DNA of 24,747 bases, taken from the NCBI GenBank assembly GCA_050248795.1, contig JBFWRS010000047.1:1-24747 (forward strand), read 5' to 3'. Of the stretch, positions 8,386 to 15,690 are shown piece by piece. The notes below the pieces were generated by a model. That model was not told the DNA's origin. It did not search any database and worked only from the letters and a program-made list of their open reading frames with translations. The first letter of the stretch is position 1. Each line of letters opens with the position of its first letter. A program made the translations under genes and the position numbers. This DNA comes from CAZTDU01 sp050248795. GTDB lineage: Bacteria; Pseudomonadota; Gammaproteobacteria; Burkholderiales; SG8-39.

Positions 8386-9351
8386 TCACCAACGCACGCC
8401 ACGGCGCCGGAGCACCGCCGCCGCGATGTCGGGCCGGTCGGTGATCAGTCCATCGATGCCCATGTCGAGCATGCGCTCCATCGTCGGCTCGTCGTTCACC
8501 GTCCACACCAGCACCTTGAGGCCGAGCGCCCGCGCCTCGCGCGCGCCGCCGGCATCGAGGTCGCCGAAGTACACCGACCAATGGCTGCCGCCGGCAGCCT
8601 TGATCATCTTCGGGACGGAGCCATGCTCGCGCAGCTGGAAGCCGGCGGTCCACGGCGAACCCTTCGCGTCCGCTGCCGCGATGTTGTCGAGCCAGCGCTG
8701 CTGCGCGCTCAGGTAGACGGTGTCAATCTCCGGCGCGATGCGCTGGACCACCTGCAAGGTGCGCCAGTCGAACGACTGGATCTGCGTACGCGAGCCCATG
8801 CCCGCCCTGCGCACCTCGTCCACCACCGCGCGCGCGAACTGCTCGGGCGGCGGGGTCTCTTCCGGCCTTGACGGCGTGAGCTTGGTTTCGATCGCGAAGC
8901 GCACCTTGCGATTGCGCGACAGCGTCACCAGGTTGAACAGGTCGGACAGGCGCGGAATCCGTGCGCCATCGACCGGCTTCTGTTCCGGGTATCGCGCCGC
9001 GTACCGGGTGCCGGGCTTCAGGCGTCCGACGTCGTAGGCCTGCAGCTCGGCGTAGCTGAGCGAGCGGATGGCAGGGCCGCGCTGCTCGAGAAACCTGCCG
9101 CTTGCGTCGCGGGTGAGGTCCGGGTTCAGCGCCAGATCGTGGTGTATCACCAGCACGTCGTCCCGGGTGACTGCGATGTCCAGTTCCAGCGTGGTCACGC
9201 CGGCGTCCAGCGCCGCCTGGAACGCCGGCAGCGTGTTCTCGGGCATCAGTCCGCGCGCACCACGATGGCCCTGCAGGTCGAACGCCGTCGCATTGACAGC
9301 GACAAGCGCGACAATCGTCGCGCACACGCCGCGCAAGGCGCCGCGTTTCAC
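8386..9351 (-). CDS. Exported glycerophosphodiester phosphodiesterase
   Basis: This 321-residue protein hydrolyses glycerophosphodiesters from phospholipid head groups to glycerol-3-phosphate and an alcohol. The GDPD signature is complete: H29-R30-G-A in the first strand, PENT (37-40), the metal pair E56/D58 in LELDIAVTRDD, the second catalytic H71 (VIHHD), and E155-TK later in the barrel. VWTVNDEPTMERMLDMGIDG near 282-301 and ITDRPD form the C-terminal end of the TIM barrel. Residues 1-23 form a signal peptide, so it acts outside the cytoplasm like GlpQ. The start is GTG at 9351, five bases after the stop of the hydrolase gene upstream; no ATG would keep the signal peptide. It is the last gene of a four-gene operon. 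Confidence 0.9.
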   Translation of the reverse strand: MKRGALRGVCATIVALVAVNATAFDLQGHRGARGLMPENTLPAFQAALDAGVTTLELDIAVTRDDVLVIHHDLALNPDLTRDASGRFLEQRGPAIRSLSYAELQAYDVGRLKPGTRYAARYPEQKPVDGARIPRLSDLFNLVTLSRNRKVRFAIETKLTPSRPEETPPPEQFARAVVDEVRRAGMGSRTQIQSFDWRTLQVVQRIAPEIDTVYLSAQQRWLDNIAAADAKGSPWTAGFQLREHGSVPKMIKAAGGSHWSVYFGDLDAGGAREARALGLKVLVWTVNDEPTMERMLDMGIDGLITDRPDIAAAVLRRRGVRW

Positions 9352-9356
9352 CGGGC

Positions 9357-10487
9357 CTACGCGGGCAACGCCTGGCGCTGCAGGCGGACGGGCTGGTAAG
9401 CGGTCTCCGACGGCACGTCGGGCGCCACGTGCATCACGCGTGCGCCGAGGTCCATGACCACCGAGGCGACGGTCTCCACGCGCGCCACCTCCGGCAACTG
9501 CGGGTCCGGGTGCCGGCTGATCGATCGATAGCCGTCGGCCTCGTCGCGCAGCATCGCCTGCACGTCCGTGATGCCGATGCGGCCGGCGTGGACGCCGACG
9601 AGTTCGCGGATGCGATCGAGTCGTGGCACCGACGACAGCGACGGCGGCAGCTGGCGCGCGGTTGCCGCAGCCGCGGGCGCAAGGAAATGGTTGGTGTGGC
9701 ACAGCGCCGCACCCTCGCCGTGAAGCACGTGCGCGCCGGCCGGCGAAAGCTCCAGCGCCGCCCTGCCGCCGGCTGCGTCCGCGCACAGGATGTTGGACGA
9801 GGCGCCGAATGCAAGCTTCGCCACGCGGGATACCGCTGCCCCGACATCGTGGCAATCGAGCAGTGCGCGCAGCAGCACGTGCACCGGTACGCCGGGCGTG
9901 GAGCCGTCGTCCTCGGAGCGCAGGATGTTCAGGCAGACGCCAAAACCGTGCTCGTTGAAGCCGATCTTGGCGAGCATTCCCGCCTCGGTAAGCGTAAGGT
10001 AGCCAGGCGCGTCCTCTCGCTGCGCGCGGATCAGCACCAGCGCATCGCGCTGGCTGCCGAGCCAGTCCCAGTTCTGCGCCAGCAGCGCCCCGCCGGTGCC
10101 GCTGGCCGCAGGCGCGACGGCAAGCGCGGTGCACTCGCCGAAGTCCGCGCGGCCTCCCAGCCGTGCCGCCAGCCAGGCATCGGAGGGCCGCTCCGGAAAC
10201 GTCGGCGGCAGAATCTCGGTGCGCGCGTTCAGCGCAAGTACCTCGTCGACATCGCATCCCGCGCCGTCCGCTATGCCGCGGATCTCGTCCAGCAGCCCTG
10301 CATCCAGCTCGCGGATCACCGCGGCATAGGCGCCGGACAGCCGCCGTGCTCCGCTCCAGCCGATGCCGCAGGCCGCGAACAGCGCGGAATAGTTCTCGAT
10401 CGAGCGCCGCACGCGCGCGCGTGCCATCGCACCATGCTGGCGGCCGCGCTCGTAGGCGGATCCGGCGACGTCGATGACGGGAAACAT
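9357..10487 (-). CDS. C45-family (acyltransferase/peptidase-like) Ntn-hydrolase
   Basis: This 376-residue protein resembles the C45 autoproteolytic family, whose best-known member is fungal acyl-CoA:6-aminopenicillanate acyltransferase. The residues before C119 (DFGE-C-TALAV) form the expected self-cleavage site, making C119 the N-terminal nucleophile of the beta subunit. Downstream are the family's conserved QNWDW (138-142), a GFNEHGFGVCLN segment (176-187), the NILC strand and HTNHF (264-268). Members cleave or form amide bonds on small substrates; the substrate here is unknown. The ATG at 10487 is chosen; a TTG two codons upstream is also possible. The stop of the membrane-protein gene lies 7 bases before the start. 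No signal peptide is seen, so it is probably cytoplasmic. Confidence 0.8.
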   Translation of the reverse strand: MFPVIDVAGSAYERGRQHGAMARARVRRSIENYSALFAACGIGWSGARRLSGAYAAVIRELDAGLLDEIRGIADGAGCDVDEVLALNARTEILPPTFPERPSDAWLAARLGGRADFGECTALAVAPAASGTGGALLAQNWDWLGSQRDALVLIRAQREDAPGYLTLTEAGMLAKIGFNEHGFGVCLNILRSEDDGSTPGVPVHVLLRALLDCHDVGAAVSRVAKLAFGASSNILCADAAGGRAALELSPAGAHVLHGEGAALCHTNHFLAPAAAATARQLPPSLSSVPRLDRIRELVGVHAGRIGITDVQAMLRDEADGYRSISRHPDPQLPEVARVETVASVVMDLGARVMHVAPDVPSETAYQPVRLQRQALPA

Positions 10488-10494
10488 GATCAAA

Positions 10495-10923
10495 TCATAC
10501 CCCCTGGCCGGAAAGCGCCTGCAACGCGCTGCGGCTACGCAGCGTGAGCAGCGTCGCGGCGCAATAGGCGTACACCGGCATGATCAGCAGCAGGTGCCCC
10601 ATGAACACCTGCATCCGGGGCGGCGGCGCCGCGCGCAGCCGCACGTAGGACGACGTGCTGACCAGCAGGATCAGCGCCCAGCAGAAGATTTCCATCGCGT
10701 AGCGGCTCCAGGGCTTCCCCAGGAGCAGGCCGATGCCGCCGCCGAAACCGAGCAGCCAGATGCCGAACAGCAGCGTGTCGTCCAGCGCACGCGCGGCGAG
10801 GTACTGGCGCATTTCGCCCCCCTGCAGGTGCATGCCCGCGATCAGCCAAGCGCCGATGCCGATCGCGCCCCCCGAGACGATCACGGCGATCCAGCCGATC
10901 GCCGGCAGCGGCAGCAGCTCCAC
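10495..10923 (-). CDS. Small four-helix membrane protein of unknown function
   Basis: I do not recognise a family. The 142-residue sequence has four hydrophobic segments (about 8-30, 50-68, 75-92, 107-128). A short polar loop carries GGEMRQYLAARALDD between helices 1 and 2, and a proline-rich basic loop (RLRAAPPPR) lies between helices 3 and 4. It starts with GTG, whose G is also the last base of the TAG stop of the phzF-like gene, so translation is coupled. It sits between a PhzF-like enzyme and a C45 hydrolase with almost no spacing. This supports it being a real gene, but its role cannot be inferred. Confidence 0.65.
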   Translation of the reverse strand: MELLPLPAIGWIAVIVSGGAIGIGAWLIAGMHLQGGEMRQYLAARALDDTLLFGIWLLGFGGGIGLLLGKPWSRYAMEIFCWALILLVSTSSYVRLRAAPPPRMQVFMGHLLLIMPVYAYCAATLLTLRSRSALQALSGQGV

Positions 10924-11780
10924 TAGCGCACCCGCAGGCTGCCATCGACGCAGGTCACGGCGTGCCCGCCGAGCCGTATCGTCGCGCCGTCCTCGTCGAT
11001 GCGCATGTACACCCTGCCATCCCGGCCAAGCTGCATGCCCTGGCGGGCGGCGTAGCTCGCACCGTACCTGCCGACCAGGCTGGATTCCACCATGTAGGCG
11101 GCGACGCTGATGTTGCCGCTGCCGCAGACCGGGTCCTCGGGCACGCCGTGCGCCGGCGCGAAGGAGCGCACGTGGATCGCCGCTTCGCCGTCCGCGGCGG
11201 CACCGAACACCGTGACGCCGGTGATGCCGAGCGGCTCTCCCAGGTGCCCGATCGCCTCCATGTCCGGGTCCAGGCCGTCGACGACCGCCGCGTCACCGAG
11301 GTCCGCCACCAGCCATACCGGGCCGACATCGACGATCAGTGGAGACGGCACCACGCGTGCGCCCAGCGCCTCGCCCAGCGCGTCCGCGTAGCGGGCATCC
11401 GGCCTCCTCACGCTGGTTGCCGGCGAGGTCACCCAGATCCTGCCGGCCTCGAGCGCGATGTCGAGCACGCCCGCGCCGCATTCCTGCCGCAGCCTGCCAT
11501 CACGCGGCCTGACGATGCCGGCCTCGATCGCCGCGTGCGCGCTGCCGATCGTGGGATGCCCGGCAAACGGCAGTTCCGCGCGCGGCGTGAAGATGCGCAG
11601 CAGGTAGTCGGCGCCTTCCCGCGTTGGCTGCAGCACGAACGTGGTTTCGGACAGGTTGGTCCACGTCGCGATGCGTTGCATGTCCTCGCCCGTCAGGCCC
11701 TCGGCGCCAAGCACCACCGCCACCGGGTTGCCGCGGAACGGCACCGTAGTGAAGACATCCACCTGCTTGAAGCGCAGCAT
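10923..11780 (-). CDS. PhzF-family isomerase/epimerase-like protein
   Basis: This 285-residue protein of the PhzF/diaminopimelate-epimerase-like fold begins with the family's hallmark MLRFKQVDVFTTVPFRGNPVA. Its key residues match PhzF: E45 in TNLSETTF is the catalytic glutamate, GHPT at 74-77 and GSGN at 220-223 line the active site, and EDPVCGSG is the second phosphate/anion loop. PhzF itself isomerises dihydro-hydroxyanthranilate in phenazine synthesis, but no other phenazine genes are present, so this is a paralogue of unknown substrate. The ATG at 11780 is chosen for its match to the family N-terminus and a GGGAG about 12 bases upstream; an in-frame upstream ATG at 11861 would overlap the promoter region. 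It is the first gene of the PhzF-membrane-C45-GDPD operon. Confidence 0.88.
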   Translation of the reverse strand: MLRFKQVDVFTTVPFRGNPVAVVLGAEGLTGEDMQRIATWTNLSETTFVLQPTREGADYLLRIFTPRAELPFAGHPTIGSAHAAIEAGIVRPRDGRLRQECGAGVLDIALEAGRIWVTSPATSVRRPDARYADALGEALGARVVPSPLIVDVGPVWLVADLGDAAVVDGLDPDMEAIGHLGEPLGITGVTVFGAAADGEAAIHVRSFAPAHGVPEDPVCGSGNISVAAYMVESSLVGRYGASYAARQGMQLGRDGRVYMRIDEDGATIRLGGHAVTCVDGSLRVR

Positions 11781-11799
11781 GTACGAATCGATCTCCCTG

Positions 11800-11834
11800 G
11801 CGGCGATTCTAGCCCGGCATTGCGCGATCGCCGC
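11800..11834. promoter_or_regulatory. Inverted repeat and candidate -10 in the phzF-like/SDR divergent region
   Basis: GCGGCGAT (11800-11807) and ATCGCCGC (11827-11834) form 8-bp inverted arms with a 19-base spacer in the 98-base divergent gap. On the minus strand TAGAAT (complement of 11806-11811) overlaps the left arm and would start transcription about 20 bases before the phzF-like ATG. No good -35 is visible. The repeat is seen directly; its use as an operator is inference. Confidence 0.3.
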
Positions 11835-11878
11835 ACGCAAACTACGCTGCAGCGGATCCACTCTTCCGGAGCATCCGC

Positions 11879-12616
11879 ATGAGCACCCCCGACACCGCGC
11901 TCGTCATCGGCGCAGGCGACAGCCTGGGCGCCGCGCTCGCCCGCCGTTTCGCCCGCGAGGGCCTCAAGGTCGTGGCGGTACGCCGCAACGGCGACAAGCT
12001 GCGGCCGCTCGTGGAACAGATCACGGCGGCGGGAGGGATCGTGCATGCGTTCGCGTGCGACGCCAGGCGCGAGGACCAGGTCACGGACCTCTTCGCCCGG
12101 ATAGAGCGCGACATCGGCGCGCTGGAGATCGTCGTCGCCAATGTCGGCGGCAACATCCGCTTTCCGCTGCTCGAGATGAGCGCGCAGAAGTACTTCAAGA
12201 CCTGGGAGATGGCATGCTTTTCCGCGTTCCTCGCCGCCCGCGAGGCGATGCGCGTAATGGCGCCAAGGGGGCGCGGCACCATGTTCTTCACCGGCGCGAC
12301 CGCCGCACTGCGAGGCGGCGATGGCTACTCGGCATTTGCCACCGGAAAGTTCGGCATGCGCGCCCTCGCCCAGTCGACCGCGCGCGAGTTCGGGCGTCAG
12401 GGCATCCACGTGGCGCACGTCGTCATCGACGGACCGATCGACACGCCGTTCGTCCGCGAGCGTCGCCCGGATCTGGTCAACTCCCGTCCGAAGGACGGCC
12501 TGCTGCAACCGGACGACATCGCGGACACCTACTGGGCCATCCATCGGCAGAAGCGCAGCGCGTGGACTTTCGAGGCCGACATCAGGCCGTGGCTGGAACC
12601 GATGACGACGTTCTAG
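11879..12616 (+). CDS. Atypical short-chain dehydrogenase/reductase family protein (Phe in place of catalytic Tyr)
   Basis: This 245-residue Rossmann protein of the SDR superfamily has an altered glycine motif, IGAGDSLG (10-17), where classical SDRs have TGxxxGxG, and NVGG (88-91) in place of NNAG. The active-site helix reads FATGK (153-157): the YxxxK tyrosine is Phe153 while Lys157 is kept, with Y150 three residues earlier and FFTGATA (136-142) at the usual Ser strand. This combination matches the described SDR_c10 subgroup (Phe for Tyr, incomplete glycine motif). Whether it is an active oxidoreductase is uncertain. GGAG lies 7 bases before the ATG. Its stop codon shares the CTAG palindrome with the stop of the convergent rutE-like gene. 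Confidence 0.9.
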   Translation: MSTPDTALVIGAGDSLGAALARRFAREGLKVVAVRRNGDKLRPLVEQITAAGGIVHAFACDARREDQVTDLFARIERDIGALEIVVANVGGNIRFPLLEMSAQKYFKTWEMACFSAFLAAREAMRVMAPRGRGTMFFTGATAALRGGDGYSAFATGKFGMRALAQSTAREFGRQGIHVAHVVIDGPIDTPFVRERRPDLVNSRPKDGLLQPDDIADTYWAIHRQKRSAWTFEADIRPWLEPMTTF

Positions 12617-13203
12617 ACGATGCGGCAAGCCTCCTCGAAGGCGAGGCGCGGCAGGCGCGGAAGCACCTTCGCCGGATCCCCCTTGCCGAGGTTGCAGAGG
12701 AAATTGCTGCGGTAGCGGCCGTCGGGAAAGAACGCCGCGTCGACCTTGGCGTTGTCGAATCCCGACATCGGGCCGCAGTCGAGTCCGATGGCGCGCGCGG
12801 CGAGGATGAAGTAGCCGCCCTGCATCGAGCCGTTGCGGAACGCATGCACATGCGTGGTCGCCTCCTTGCCGGGCGCGGCGAAAACCTCGCGCGCGTCCGC
12901 CTTGTGCGGAAAGGTCTTCACGAGGTTGTCGTAGAAGCGCGTGTCCCAGGCGATGATCGCGGTCACCGGGGCGGCCATGGTCTTGTCCAGGTTGCCGGGG
13001 CTGAGCGCCGGGCGCAGCATCTCCTTGCCCTCGCGACTGCGCACGAAGACCAGCCGCATCGGCTGCGTGTTCATCGTCGTCGGCGGCCATTTCACGAGTT
13101 CGTAGAGCTCGCGCAACTGCGCGTCGCTCACCGGTTCGTCCGCGAAGCCGTTCTGCGTACGCGCGTTGCGGAAAAGCGCGTCAAGCGATTTTGCGTCGAG
13201 CAT
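12613..13203 (-). CDS. rutE: RutE-like nitroreductase-family protein (putative malonic semialdehyde reductase)
   Basis: At 196 residues it is the same length as E. coli RutE and closely similar throughout: DARTHNGW-like ARTQNGF (14-20), PVSDAQLRELYELVKW (24-39), PALSPGNLDKT, APVTAIIAWD (78-87), FRNGSMQ (122-128), GLDCGPMSGFD (140-150) and RLPRLAFEEAC (183-193). RutE reduces malonic semialdehyde, with FMN and NAD(P)H, to 3-hydroxypropionate in pyrimidine degradation. The other rut genes are absent here, so it could serve another semialdehyde or quinone/nitro substrate. AGGAGA sits 4 bases before the ATG. It is divergent from the CoA-transferase-like gene (38 bases apart) and overlaps the SDR stop by 4 bases. 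Confidence 0.85.
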   Translation of the reverse strand: MLDAKSLDALFRNARTQNGFADEPVSDAQLRELYELVKWPPTTMNTQPMRLVFVRSREGKEMLRPALSPGNLDKTMAAPVTAIIAWDTRFYDNLVKTFPHKADAREVFAAPGKEATTHVHAFRNGSMQGGYFILAARAIGLDCGPMSGFDNAKVDAAFFPDGRYRSNFLCNLGKGDPAKVLPRLPRLAFEEACRIV

Positions 13204-13220
13204 GCGTTCTCCTGTTTGCA

Positions 13221-13238
13221 GCCGATGTTAGCATCGGC
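13221..13238. promoter_or_regulatory. Perfect inverted repeat between divergent rutE-like and CoA-transferase-like genes
   Basis: GCCGATG (13221-13227) and CATCGGC (13232-13238) are perfect 7-bp arms around TTAG. TAGCAT (13229-13234) on the plus strand and TAACAT (complement of 13225-13230) on the minus strand both resemble -10 hexamers and lie within the repeat. The right arm ends 3 bases before the ATG at 13242, which has no Shine-Dalgarno. A repressor site covering both promoters, or a leaderless start for the plus-strand gene, are the two readings. Confidence 0.4.
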
Positions 13239-13241
13239 CGC

Positions 13242-14456
13242 ATGCATATCGATCTCGCCGGCATCCTCCGTCCGGGCGACGGCGTCATGTGGGGTCAGGC
13301 GTGCGCGGAACCGCAGACGCTGGTGGAAGCGTTCGTCGCGCAGCGCGCCGCGTACCCGGGTGCCAGTGCCTTCCTCGGCATCAACTACGCCGGCATCGTC
13401 AGGCCGGAGCACGCCGACCATCTCCGTCTGCAATCGTATTGCGGCGCGGGCCACAATCGCGCACTCGCCGACGCCGGCGTACTGGAGATCCAGCCTGCCC
13501 CCTACTCGCGCCTCGCGGACCTGATCCGCGCGCGCGTCATCCGCGCGGACGTGGTGATGCTGCAGGTGAGCCCGCCGAATGCGCGCGGTGAATACAGCAT
13601 GGGATTGGCGGCCGACTACCTGGTGCCCGCACTTGCGTGCTGCCGCGCAATCGTCGCCGAGATCAACGACCAGGTTCCGTGGATCCACACCGAACGCCTG
13701 CTGCGGCAGGAGGACCTTGCCTTCAGCATCCGGACGTCGCGGCCGCCGGCGCCGGCGCCGAAGAGCGCGCCGGGCGACACCGAGCGCGCGATCGCGAAGC
13801 ACGCGGCGGCCTTCATTCCCGAGGGCGCGACGCTCGAGTTCGGCCTCGGCGCGCTTCCCGATGCCGTTTGCGCGGAACTGGTCGGCCGCAGGGAGTTGGC
13901 GGTGCATTCCGGCGCGATCGGCGATGGCGTCGCCGACCTGCTCGAATCCGGCAGCGCCGGTTCCGCCGTGGGCGGCGTACTGATGGGCAGCAGCCGGCTG
14001 TTCGGCTTCGCGCGCGAGAACCCGGTGATCCGGCTGGCGTCCACCGAGTACACCCACGACGCGCGCGTGATGTCGCGCATCGAGCGCTTTACCGCCATCA
14101 ATTCGGCCGTCGAAGTCGACCTGACCGGGCAGTTGAACGGAGAAGTGGCGAACCGGTCGTACGTCGGCGCAGTCGGCGGCGCGCTCGACTTCGTGCGCGC
14201 CGCGAACCAGTCGCCCGGCGGCGTGGCGCTCACCATCCTTCCCTCAGCCGTGGGTACGAAGGCATCGCGCATCGTACCGGTGCTCTCCGGCCCGGTTGCG
14301 ACGCCGCGCAGCGAGGCCGGCGTGATCGTCACCGAGCATGGCGCTGCCGACCTGCGCGGCTGCACGCTGCGCGAGCGCGCGAGGCGCATGGCGGCGATCG
14401 CACACCCGGCGTTTCGCGAGCAGCTCGAGCACGAGGCGCGGCGAATGAAGTGGTAG
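13242..14456 (+). CDS. Acetyl-CoA hydrolase/CoA-transferase family protein
   Basis: This 404-residue protein resembles the 4-hydroxybutyrate CoA-transferase/acetyl-CoA hydrolase family: GDGVMWGQACAEPQ (12-25), LQVSPPNARGEYSMG (107-121), LEFGLGALPDAV (198-209), ANRSYVGAVGGALDF (303-317) and VTEHGAADLRG (363-373). These enzymes move CoA between acids through a glutamyl-CoA thioester. The family usually has that Glu in an HSE/HTE-M-SDG segment; here the same place reads VHSGAIGDG (221-229), with Gly224 at the Glu position. Function is therefore uncertain. A Pro/Ala linker (RPPAPAPKSAPG, 167-178) joins the two domains. The ATG at 13242 matches the family start; the frame is open upstream but overlaps the divergent rutE-like gene. 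It is convergent with the MFS gene, 10 bases away. Confidence 0.85.
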   Translation: MHIDLAGILRPGDGVMWGQACAEPQTLVEAFVAQRAAYPGASAFLGINYAGIVRPEHADHLRLQSYCGAGHNRALADAGVLEIQPAPYSRLADLIRARVIRADVVMLQVSPPNARGEYSMGLAADYLVPALACCRAIVAEINDQVPWIHTERLLRQEDLAFSIRTSRPPAPAPKSAPGDTERAIAKHAAAFIPEGATLEFGLGALPDAVCAELVGRRELAVHSGAIGDGVADLLESGSAGSAVGGVLMGSSRLFGFARENPVIRLASTEYTHDARVMSRIERFTAINSAVEVDLTGQLNGEVANRSYVGAVGGALDFVRAANQSPGGVALTILPSAVGTKASRIVPVLSGPVATPRSEAGVIVTEHGAADLRGCTLRERARRMAAIAHPAFREQLEHEARRMKW

Positions 14457-14466
14457 GCGGCGGGAT

Positions 14467-15690
14467 CTAGCGGAAGTTGCGCAGCCCGGGCACGGTCCAG
14501 AACGCGGACGAGGCGATCGCCAGGCACACCAGCGCGAAGCCGAAGCCCGCCATGTAGCTCCCGGTGAGGTCGTGCAGCACGCCGCCCACCAGCGAGCCGA
14601 ACGCGGCGCCCAGCGCGTTCATCGAGTAGATCGTGCCGTAGATCGTCGCCACGCGAGGCCCGGGGAAGCTGCGCGTGCAGATCGCCGAGATGATCGGCCC
14701 TCGCACACCCAGGCAGAAGCCGAACGAGATGACGAACAGCACCAGCAGCACGGTCGATGGCCACACCGAGATCACCGCGAGCAGCGCCATGCCGATCGCC
14801 GTGCCGACGTAGCTGCCGGTCACGGTCTTCAGGTAGCCGAAGCGCTCGGCGACGAAGCCGCTGCCCATGACGCTGACCGTCGACAGCATGCCGGTGACGC
14901 CGAAGGCGGTCGCCGCGGCGAGCGGCGTGATGCCCGCGTCGATGAGGATGACGACCAGTTGCACGATCACCGAGAACATGCCCGCGGCGGTAAGGAAGAA
15001 CGCCTGCGCGAGGCCCCAGTAGATGCGCGTCCCCATCGCCGTGCGCACCGTCCAGCCCTCGTTGGCGCCGCCCGGGCGGTCGCCGCCGCGGGCAGCCGGG
15101 TGCCCCGCCGCGAAGCGCTTCCACGGCAGCGCGAGGATCACCACCGGCACCAGTGCCAGCAGGCCGTAGCCATAGTAGCGATAGGCCACGCGCCAGCCGT
15201 CGCTGTCGATCAGCCACTGTGCGAGCGGCACGAACACGACGACGCCCAGGCCGCCCGCCGAGAACGCCACGCCGAGTACGCGCGACAGGCGCTTCTTGAA
15301 CCACTTCGACAGCATGCCGGAGGCGGGAACCATGCCGGTGAAGCTGACGCCGACGCCGATCATGGCGCCGATGAAGAGGTAGAACTGCCACAGGCTCTGC
15401 ATGCTGCTGGCAAGCAGGTAGGCGCAGCCGAGGAACGTCAGGCCCGCGGCATACACCCAGCGCGCGCCGAGACGATCGAACACCAGCCCGACGAAGGGGG
15501 CGATGCAGCCGTTTACCAGCAGGTAGACCGAATATACCGAGGTGAGCTGCGAGCGCGACCAGCCCAGGTCGCGCTCGATCGGCAGCAGGAACACCGTGTA
15601 CATGTCGCCCAGCCCGCGGCCGAACATGTTGAGGACGAAGCAGACCGCCAGAACGGCGAATCCGGTGCGCGAAAGGGATGCCTGGTTCAA
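14467..15690 (-). CDS. Major facilitator superfamily transporter
   Basis: This is a twelve-helix MFS permease of about 407 residues. The first helix (TGFAVLAVCFVLNMFG, 9-24) is followed by GDMYTVFLLPIERDLGWSRSQL, a pattern common in monocarboxylate/oxalate-formate-type MFS proteins, and by FDRLGARW (71-78), the loop 2-3 motif. A polar cytosolic loop (HPAARGGDRPGGANEG) divides the halves. The substrate is unknown; a small organic acid is plausible by resemblance and by the CoA-transferase-like neighbour, but this is inference. No early ATG exists. The TTG at 15690 is chosen because it overlaps the pncB stop (TTGA), giving coupling; a start further upstream would lie within pncB. It is the second gene of a pncB-MFS unit. 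Confidence 0.8.
   Translation of the reverse strand: MNQASLSRTGFAVLAVCFVLNMFGRGLGDMYTVFLLPIERDLGWSRSQLTSVYSVYLLVNGCIAPFVGLVFDRLGARWVYAAGLTFLGCAYLLASSMQSLWQFYLFIGAMIGVGVSFTGMVPASGMLSKWFKKRLSRVLGVAFSAGGLGVVVFVPLAQWLIDSDGWRVAYRYYGYGLLALVPVVILALPWKRFAAGHPAARGGDRPGGANEGWTVRTAMGTRIYWGLAQAFFLTAAGMFSVIVQLVVILIDAGITPLAAATAFGVTGMLSTVSVMGSGFVAERFGYLKTVTGSYVGTAIGMALLAVISVWPSTVLLVLFVISFGFCLGVRGPIISAICTRSFPGPRVATIYGTIYSMNALGAAFGSLVGGVLHDLTGSYMAGFGFALVCLAIASSAFWTVPGLRNFR

Noticed and set aside
9352..10257. Upstream extension of the GDPD frame
   Set aside because: Overlaps the C45 hydrolase in another frame; the GTG at 9351 starts a proper signal peptide.
10923..11780. Phenazine biosynthesis cluster, from the PhzF-like protein
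   Set aside because: No other phz genes are present; PhzF-family proteins are widespread with other roles.
11641..13524. Open frame of 627 codons on the plus strand
   Set aside because: Crosses three well-supported genes in the wrong frame or strand; no coherent protein family.
13616..15391. Open frame of 591 codons on the minus strand
   Set aside because: Antisense to the CoA-transferase-like gene and frame-shifted over the MFS gene; shadow.
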